19,889 bases of DNA from contig CAZZCS010000040.1 in assembly GCA_964652645.1 (NCBI GenBank), positions 1 to 19,889 on the forward strand, in the 5' to 3' direction. The position numbers and the translations under genes are program-made. The DNA is from CAZZCS01 sp964652645 (GTDB lineage Bacteria > Cloacimonadota > Cloacimonadia > Cloacimonadales > Cloacimonadaceae). Positions 14,811-19,889 of this stretch are shown here, piece after piece (position 1 is the first letter of the stretch; every line of letters begins with the position of its first letter). The notes beneath the pieces were generated by a model, which was not told the DNA's origin, did no database searches, and saw only the letters and a program-made list of their open reading frames with translations.

Positions 14811-15293
14811 CTATCTCTTGTAACCGATATCCAAAAGAAAGCGTTTACGATGGGATATATCTGTATCCAGTTCTATACCTTTGGGGGGAAAGCCATCGAT
14901 CACTCCGAGAATGCCTTTGCCCTGGTCTGTCCTGGCTATAATGACCTGGACAGGGTTGGCAGTGGCGCAGAAGATGTTTACTACCTCGCGGCAAGCTTTG
15001 ATCGAGGGCAGGACGTTGATCGGAAAAGCATCCCGCATCACAATGATAAAGCTGTGCCCACATCCCAGCTTGAGCATGTTTTGGGCAGCGACATCGATCA
15101 GTTCGTTGTCCGTCCCATCCTTACGCACCAGACATGGTCCGGAAGCCTCGCTAAAGGCCAGGCCAAAGGAGATACCTGGAACACAATTGACCATTGCCTC
15201 GTAGAGGTCTTCGACGGTCTTGATGAAATGGCTCTGCCCCAGGATGATGTTGCATCCCTCAGGGATAAAAAGTTGCTCCATCAGGATTTCCAT
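14811..15293 (-). CDS. Adenosine-specific kinase family protein
   Basis: The 160-residue protein belongs to the small adenosine-specific kinase family (Pfam Adenosine_kin), known mainly from archaea and anaerobic bacteria. The signature runs IILGQSHFIKTVEDLYEAM, GLAFSEASGP, GCGHSFIIVMRDAFPINVL, IFCATANPVQVI, and GILGVIDG through to FLLDIGYK at the C-terminus. The frame is open further upstream to an ATG at 15341, but the ATG at 15293 is preceded by GTGAGG at a suitable distance and gives the usual family length. Its stop abuts the thpR start with no space. In-family biochemistry is sparse, so the adenosine substrate is family-level knowledge only. Confidence 0.8.
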   Translation of the reverse strand: MEILMEQLFIPEGCNIILGQSHFIKTVEDLYEAMVNCVPGISFGLAFSEASGPCLVRKDGTDNELIDVAAQNMLKLGCGHSFIIVMRDAFPINVLPSIKACREVVNIFCATANPVQVIIARTDQGKGILGVIDGFPPKGIELDTDISHRKRFLLDIGYKR

Positions 15294-15389
15294 TGTTTCC
15301 TCACTATCCGTAATAGTGGCTCTTACAAATCGTAAAGCCAAGTAAACAAAAATCCAGTGCGGGTATTTTGTAAATGTTTTTTTTGCCCA

Positions 15390-15425
15390 AAAAAAGAAGC
15401 CTGATCCAAGCGGGTCGAATCAGGC
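15390..15425 (-). terminator. Rho-independent terminator behind rpmB
   Basis: On the minus strand, gcctgat (complement of 15419-15425) pairs with atcaggc (complement of 15399-15405) around a 13-base loop. It is followed by ttctttttttggg. It lies 23 bases after the rpmB stop and separates rpmB from the downstream recA group. Confidence 0.82.
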
Positions 15426-15447
15426 AAAATGCAAAAGTAAGGTTATC

Positions 15448-15639
15448 TTACAATACTTTCTTTGCTTTGTTTGCTTTCAAGCAGGAACTGCAGAGCTTGA
15501 TCCGCTGAACGCTTCCCTTGAAGATAGCGCGAATCTCATGCAGATTTGGATAGAAACGGCGTTTGGTGGAATTCATCGCATGACTGCGGTGATTACCAAC
15601 CTGGGCTCCCTTTCCACAAATATCGCATATTCTTGACAT
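15448..15639 (-). CDS. rpmB: 50S ribosomal protein L28
   Basis: The 63-residue ribosomal protein binds 23S rRNA in the large subunit. It starts MSRICDICGKGAQVGN and includes HAMNSTKRRFYPN, both typical. It keeps two cysteine pairs (Cys5/Cys8 and Cys50/Cys53), so it is the zinc-binding (C+) form of L28. It is monocistronic by layout: 64 bases from the kinase upstream and a strong terminator downstream. Confidence 0.95.
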   Translation of the reverse strand: MSRICDICGKGAQVGNHRSHAMNSTKRRFYPNLHEIRAIFKGSVQRIKLCSSCLKANKAKKVL

Positions 15640-15703
15640 GATACACCGTCCATAATATTCATTTTGAGACCAAAGATTCTATATCGCCTTTTTTGGCAAG
15701 GAT

Positions 15704-16819
15704 TTATTTATAGTTTTGTGGAAGCCTGATGTCAAATCTAGCGCCACCAGTCTCTACGGGTATGTATTCGAGGCGGCCCTGATGCTCTTTTACAAGCTTC
15801 TGACAGATTGCCAGACCAAGGCCAGTGCCATGAGCCTTACCTTCGGAGAAGAAGGGCTTAAAAAGATTCTGACGTATGTTCTCCGGAAGCCCGGGGCCAT
15901 TATCGATCACAGAAATCTGCAACCAACCGGATTGAGCCCTGGCCGAAAGATTGATCGATCCACCTTCGGGGATGGCTTCCGAACTGTTTTTTACCAGATT
16001 CAAGACAACGCGGCGGATTTTCCCCTCATCAAAGTAAACGGGTTCTTTGACCGAACTCAGAGCCGTCATCGTGATCTCTCTACCCTGTAAGGCATGGCCA
16101 TAAGTCTCCAGAATGTCGTCGAAAAACTTGTCCAAATCCACCTTCTGGATGAGGGGCTCTACCTCGTTACCTTTGGCAAAATCCAGGATTTCACGGACGA
16201 GCTGATCTACAAGCTTGGTCTGCTTGATGATGCTATCGGTAAATTCATTGCTACCCGGAAATACGCTTTCGATGAGCTGGGCAGTGAGCACGATTACCGT
16301 GAGCGGAGTCTTGATATCGTGAATAATCTTGCTGGCAGCCATTCCGATTGCCGAAAGCCTGCTCTTGCTGATCAATTGCTCGGCCAACTCCACAAACCTG
16401 GTATTGGTATCGCGGAGACGGCAGGTCATGGTGCGGATCAGATTGTACATCACCTGTGGTTCGGCAAAGGCGATTTTGGAGAAGTAGTCACGGGGGATGA
16501 CCAGGAGTTCCACATCTTCCACAGCTACCACTCCGGCACTACGAGGCTCGTCGTCCACAATGGACATCTCGCCAAAGAAATCACCAGGCTCCAGGATTGT
16601 GAGCTGAGCCACCGGAGTTTCCTGGCTGCTGAGATCTTTGGTGATCTCAACTTTGCCCTTACAAATCAGGTAAAGGTTGTCCCCTTTGGTATGTTCAGCG
16701 ATGATGGATTCGCCTTGGGGGAGCTTGATTCTCTCGAGGTCTTTTGTGAGTTCTTCTACAGATTCCTCGCTGATTCCATTGAACATGCCGACACATTTGG
16801 GTTTGATCTCGTTTACCAT
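15704..16819 (-). CDS. Cyclic-nucleotide-binding-domain histidine kinase
   Basis: The 371-residue soluble protein has no transmembrane segment. Residues about 12-130 form a CRP-like cNMP-binding domain, with PGDFFGEMSIVDDEPRSAGV (78-97) including the phosphate-cassette Glu84 and Arg93. Residues 153-217 are a HisKA domain with the phospho-acceptor His167 in IIHDIKTPL. Residues 230-369 are the ATPase domain: N box NLVKNSSEA (274-282), G1 DNGPG (306-310), F box KPFFSEG and G2 GTGLG (331-335). There is no sensor helix bundle and no response regulator nearby, so it is an orphan kinase. A second-messenger input is inferred from the intact Glu and Arg; the ligand could differ from cAMP. AGGAAGGAG precedes the ATG at 16819. 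Confidence 0.9.
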   Translation of the reverse strand: MVNEIKPKCVGMFNGISEESVEELTKDLERIKLPQGESIIAEHTKGDNLYLICKGKVEITKDLSSQETPVAQLTILEPGDFFGEMSIVDDEPRSAGVVAVEDVELLVIPRDYFSKIAFAEPQVMYNLIRTMTCRLRDTNTRFVELAEQLISKSRLSAIGMAASKIIHDIKTPLTVIVLTAQLIESVFPGSNEFTDSIIKQTKLVDQLVREILDFAKGNEVEPLIQKVDLDKFFDDILETYGHALQGREITMTALSSVKEPVYFDEGKIRRVVLNLVKNSSEAIPEGGSINLSARAQSGWLQISVIDNGPGLPENIRQNLFKPFFSEGKAHGTGLGLAICQKLVKEHQGRLEYIPVETGGARFDIRLPQNYK

Positions 16820-16877
16820 AAGCTCCTTCCTTAGCGTAATTTAATTCCGTCGATAGCATATCGCTACCAATGTGGGA

Positions 16878-16906
16878 TAAGATTACGAAGCTCCAATCCT
16901 TGTCAA
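16878..16906 (-). promoter_or_regulatory. Possible promoter of the cNMP-histidine kinase
   Basis: The minus strand has a perfect TTGACA (complement of 16901-16906). The -10 is unclear: atctta at 17-base spacing (complement of 16878-16883) or taatct at 15. It faces away from the pyrophosphatase promoter. Confidence 0.4.
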
Positions 16907-16933
16907 TAAAATAGTAAACTCCAATCAAAAGCA

Positions 16934-16960
16934 TTGACAGGATATTATTGATTTTAATAG
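16934..16960 (+). promoter_or_regulatory. Possible promoter of the membrane pyrophosphatase
   Basis: TTGACA at 16934-16939 is followed by TAATAG at 16955-16960 with a 15-base spacer, shorter than ideal; a TAGTTT lies at 18 bases. The TTGACAGGAT block is identical to that of the Mbx operon promoter at 1603-1612. Confidence 0.5.
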
Positions 16961-17023
16961 TTTGTTCATGAGGTATTTTCTTATGAGAATGGATTTTTAT
17001 ACTCCCAGATTCAGGAGGTTTTG

Positions 17024-19345
17024 ATGCCACAGTTGCCTCTGATATGGTATGTGGCACCGCTTGGTGCTATTGTCTCGATTATTTTTGCATTTGTCTTTTA
17101 CAAGCTGGTAAAGAAAGAAAACCCGGGTAATGCCCGCATGCAAGAAATTGCCGGATATGTACGGGAAGGAGCTTTTGCCTATCTCAAACAGCAATACAAG
17201 GGCGTAGCGATTTTCTTCTTTGTGGTTTTCGTAGTTTTTCAGATCATGTCCATCTGGCTGAAAGTGCTGGATCCCCTCATCCCCTGGGGTTTTCTAAGTG
17301 GTGGACTGATGAGCGGACTGGCCGGTTTTATCGGCATGAACACTGCCACCATGGCCTCCAATCGCACGGCTCAAGCCTGTAGTCAAAGCCTGAATAAGGG
17401 TCTGAAAGTAGCTTTCAGGGCCGGGGCAGTTATGGGATTGATCGTGGTGGGGCTTGCCCTTCTGGATATCTCCACCTGGTTTTATGTCCTGAACCTCCTG
17501 GGCTATCCTCTGGAGAAGATTGCCGTCGTGATGCTCAGCTTTGGAATGGGCGCATCTTCCCAAGCCCTCTTTGCCAGGTTGGGCGGAGGGATCTATACCA
17601 AAGCTGCGGATGTGGGTGCAGATCTCGTAGGCAAAATTGAAGCTGATATCCCCGAGGACGATCCCCGCAATCCTGCCACTATCGCAGATAATGTGGGCGA
17701 CAACGTGGGCGACGTAGCCGGTATGGGGGCAGACCTTTACGAATCCTTTGCCGGATCCATCCTTGCTACTGCTGCTTTGGGAATGTCTGTGGTATTGCAG
17801 CTTGCCATCCACTACCCTGCCATCAATGCCGTAATGATCAATTTTATTGCCGCTCCCATGATTTTGGCCGGAGTAGGCGCTCTCCTCTCGGTGATCGGCA
17901 TCTTCCTGGTCTCCACCAAAGAAAACTCCACCATGAAAGACCTCATGTTTGCCCTCAATAAAAGCGTTTATGTGAGCTCCGTGCTGATCGCAATTGCAGC
18001 TTTCTTTATCACCCGCTTCCTCTTACCGCCGGAGTACTATCTGGGAGTGTTTATCTCCACTCTGGTCGGCCTGGCAGCCGGTATTCTCATTGGCTGGTTT
18101 ACGGAGCTTTACACGTCTCACAGCTACAAATCCACCCGCGATATCGCCGTACAGGGTGAATATGGCTCGGCAACCGTGATCCTGGAAGGTCTGGCTGTGG
18201 GGATGAAATCCACCCTGGCACCTGTCGTCATCATCGTCGTGGGGATCATGATCGCCTTTACCGTGAGCGGTGGCTTTGATATGATCGAGATGGGACTCTA
18301 TGGCATCGGTTTTGGTGCCGTCGGTATGCTGGCCACATTGGGTGTGACGCTGGCCATGGACGCCTTTGGCCCCATTGCCGATAACGCCGGTGGAAACGCC
18401 CAGATGTCTCACCTCCCCAAAGAAGTACGCGAACGCACCGATAACCTGGACTCTGTGGGCAACACCACTGCAGCCATAGGAAAGGGTTTTGCCATTGGCT
18501 CTGCAGCTCTCACGGCAATGGCCCTGCTCGTGGCGTATCTGGAGAAGGTAAGAGACGGCTTTGCCATGATGGGAGAAAAGCTGGGCGAGACCCAATACCT
18601 GATCTTCAATCAGGGAGATATCCAAACCCGGGTGGTAGCCACTCAGGCAACGCTTTTGAACTTTATCGAATACTACAATATCCACATGCTAAATCCCAAA
18701 TTTCTAATGGGAATCTTCATCGGCGCCATGACGACATTTGTATTTTCTGCCCTCACCATCAAAGCAGTCGGCAGAGCTGCTGGCGAGATGGTCAAAGAGG
18801 TACGGCGTCAGTTCATCGCTATCCCTGGCATTCTCCAGGGCACAGCAAAGCCAGATTATTCCAGATGCGTGAAAATAAGCACCGTAGGAGCCCAACGAGA
18901 GATGGTACTACCTGCACTCGTCGGCATCATTACGCCCATCGTAGTAGGCCTGATCTTTGGCGTGGCGGGAGTGATGGGATTACTGATCGGAACTCTTACC
19001 ACTGGCTTCGTCACTGCCATTATGATGAATAACGCTGGTGGGGCCTGGGACAATGCCAAGAAATATGTCGAAACTGGTAAACATGGTGGTTCTGGATCAC
19101 TGGTGCACAAGGCCACAGTGGTGGGTGACACCGTAGGAGACCCCTTCAAAGATACTGCCGGTCCCTGTATAAACATCCTGATCAAGCTGATGAGCATGGT
19201 CTCAATCGTCTTTGGCGGCTTCATAATCAGCTATTCACCCATGATAGAAAATCTCTATATGCCCAAACCCAGAAAGGAAATCGTGATCCAGCAGGTGCTT
19301 ACCGAGGAACCTGTTCAAGACGAAGTAGCAGAGCTGGAACCCTGA
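17024..19345 (+). CDS. hppA: K+-dependent membrane-bound pyrophosphatase (Na+- or H+-pumping)
   Basis: This 773-residue integral membrane pump hydrolyses pyrophosphate and exports Na+ or H+. Key motifs are DVGADLVGKIE (about 197-207), DDPRNPATIADNVGDNVGD (about 212-230) with GMGADLYES and its Glu240, and GNTTAAIGKG (about 479-488). The Ala after GNTT, with Gly three residues on, marks the K+-dependent subfamily (K+-independent enzymes have Lys there). Many K+-dependent members pump Na+; the sequence alone does not settle the ion. The ATG at 17024 is chosen because AGGAGG at 17013-17018 is five bases away; the in-frame TTG at 17021 is too close. The acidic C-terminal tail of about 30 residues (QQVLTEEPVQDEVAELEP) is non-conserved. 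It is monocistronic in layout. Confidence 0.95.
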   Translation: MPQLPLIWYVAPLGAIVSIIFAFVFYKLVKKENPGNARMQEIAGYVREGAFAYLKQQYKGVAIFFFVVFVVFQIMSIWLKVLDPLIPWGFLSGGLMSGLAGFIGMNTATMASNRTAQACSQSLNKGLKVAFRAGAVMGLIVVGLALLDISTWFYVLNLLGYPLEKIAVVMLSFGMGASSQALFARLGGGIYTKAADVGADLVGKIEADIPEDDPRNPATIADNVGDNVGDVAGMGADLYESFAGSILATAALGMSVVLQLAIHYPAINAVMINFIAAPMILAGVGALLSVIGIFLVSTKENSTMKDLMFALNKSVYVSSVLIAIAAFFITRFLLPPEYYLGVFISTLVGLAAGILIGWFTELYTSHSYKSTRDIAVQGEYGSATVILEGLAVGMKSTLAPVVIIVVGIMIAFTVSGGFDMIEMGLYGIGFGAVGMLATLGVTLAMDAFGPIADNAGGNAQMSHLPKEVRERTDNLDSVGNTTAAIGKGFAIGSAALTAMALLVAYLEKVRDGFAMMGEKLGETQYLIFNQGDIQTRVVATQATLLNFIEYYNIHMLNPKFLMGIFIGAMTTFVFSALTIKAVGRAAGEMVKEVRRQFIAIPGILQGTAKPDYSRCVKISTVGAQREMVLPALVGIITPIVVGLIFGVAGVMGLLIGTLTTGFVTAIMMNNAGGAWDNAKKYVETGKHGGSGSLVHKATVVGDTVGDPFKDTAGPCINILIKLMSMVSIVFGGFIISYSPMIENLYMPKPRKEIVIQQVLTEEPVQDEVAELEP

Positions 19346-19380
19346 TCCTTCCCTGAAGCACTCCTTATAGATTAGCTCGT

Positions 19381-19439
19381 GTTCGCCTCGAGTTCGCCTC
19401 GAGATGGCCTCGAGTACTCGAGGGGATCTCGAGGCGAAC
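19381..19439. repeat. Near-perfect 48-base palindrome with XhoI-like CTCGAG core words
   Basis: Arms 19392-19415 and 19416-19439 are 24 bases each, with no spacer and two mismatches. Each arm holds two ctcgag-containing words. A direct copy of gttcgcctcga at 19381-19391 precedes the left arm. It starts 36 bases after the hppA stop codon and could serve as a transcription terminator or a cruciform-forming element, but it has no T-run. Confidence 0.85.
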
Positions 19440-19507
19440 CTGAGGCGATACTGAGGGGAAGTATACTGGGTGTAGGGTTTTAGGGTTGTAGAGTTTGGGT
19501 TTTTTGG

Positions 19508-19570
19508 GTTGAGAGGGTTGAGAATGTTTAGAGAGTTGAGAATGTTTAGAGAGTTGAGAGGGTTGCGAAG
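19508..19570. repeat. 9-base tandem repeat, seven units
   Basis: From 19508 the units are gttgagagg, gttgagaat, gtttagaga, gttgagaat, gtttagaga, gttgagagg, gttgcgaag. A looser G/T-rich stretch of similar style precedes it (19467-19507). The period is a multiple of three, so it opens a false reading frame on the minus strand. Confidence 0.85.
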
Positions 19571-19889
19571 TGCCTGTAGCACTGGCTTTAGAGCTGAAGA
19601 TAAAATTGATACAGATGATTCAAATGAGTCCCCTCGGGTTCAAAAACCATCGGCATAGCCGATACCTTTAGAGTGCGGAGCACGCCAGCTCTTGCCGGAG
19701 GCAGAGCATAGCCCCGCAATTCATTGCGGGGGACACGACACCTCAACCATCTGTAGAGTCCGGAGCAAGGCGGAGGACGACACCAAGTTTAGTTTGCCTG
19801 TTAGACGGGATATGGGGCGTTTTCGTGCTCAAATTCGGTATGGGGTACGGTAACGGAATATATACAAAATCAGGAAGAACATCATAGAA

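Larger units (their letters stand above)
19346..19889. other. Repeat-rich intergenic region at the window end
   Basis: I see no credible gene. It contains the palindrome and the 9-base tandem repeat, then a hairpin at 19649-19663 (atcggc / gccgat), a hairpin at 19712-19731 (ccccgcaa / ttgcgggg, 4-base loop), and two related words, tagagtgcggagca (about 19669) and tagagtccggagca (about 19753). The last 100 bases look like an upstream region of a gene outside the window. Confidence 0.7.

Noticed and set aside
19235..19582. Minus-strand reading frame with repeated Leu-Asn triplets
   Set aside because: It is produced by the 9-base tandem repeat and runs antisense into hppA. There is no ribosome-binding site or family resemblance.

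Overview
The window looks like an anaerobic, fermentative or syntrophic bacterium of medium GC, most likely from a metagenome assembly (a run of exactly ten N sits at 14615-14624). My best guess for the lineage is a Cloacimonadota-type bacterium. That rests on overall gene style and repeat-rich spacers rather than a diagnostic marker, so treat it as tentative.

Layout. (1) 1-380 is a repeat-rich spacer. (2) 381-1517 (-) is a MOFRL-type glycerate kinase. (3) 1518-1773 holds a strong sigma70-like promoter and a leader with an internal imperfect duplication. (4) 1774-12358 (+) is one tightly packed operon of twelve genes. It encodes a large membrane respiratory complex of the Mbx/MBS family (group 4 hydrogenase-related, ancestral complex I type): an Mrp antiporter module (MnhE, F, G, DUF4040, MbhE+MnhB fusion, MnhC, double MnhD), then NuoH-, NuoB-, NuoC- and NuoD-like subunits. 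The last gene fuses a NuoI-like 2[4Fe-4S] domain to a complete NfnB/GltD-type FAD/NAD(P)H oxidoreductase. (5) 12359-12596 is a repeat-rich convergent spacer. (6) 12597-15293 (-) is an adenosine-specific kinase family gene, thpR (split by the assembly gap), recA and recX. (7) 15448-16819 (-) holds rpmB with a terminator behind it, and a cNMP-binding-domain histidine kinase. (8) 17024-19345 (+) is a K+-dependent membrane pyrophosphatase. (9) 19346-19889 is a repeat- and palindrome-rich spacer with no credible gene.

How the genes work together. The operon has the gene order of archaeal mbx (as I recall it), with NuoH before NuoB rather than at the end as in mbh. The NuoD-like subunit has only the N-terminal CxxC and ends in PPEIER instead of a hydrogenase CxxC, so it should not carry a [NiFe] site. 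Three pairs of subunits that are usually separate are fused here: MbhE+MnhB, MbxH+MbxH' (1048 residues, both halves with full proton-channel residues), and MbxN+NfnB (593 residues, four predicted [4Fe-4S] clusters plus FAD and NAD(P) sites). The inferred role is an ion-pumping oxidoreductase linking ferredoxin and NAD(P)H, possibly with a further acceptor at the NuoB/NuoD site. The pyrophosphatase is a second ion pump, and its promoter region shares a TTGACAGGAT block with that of the operon.
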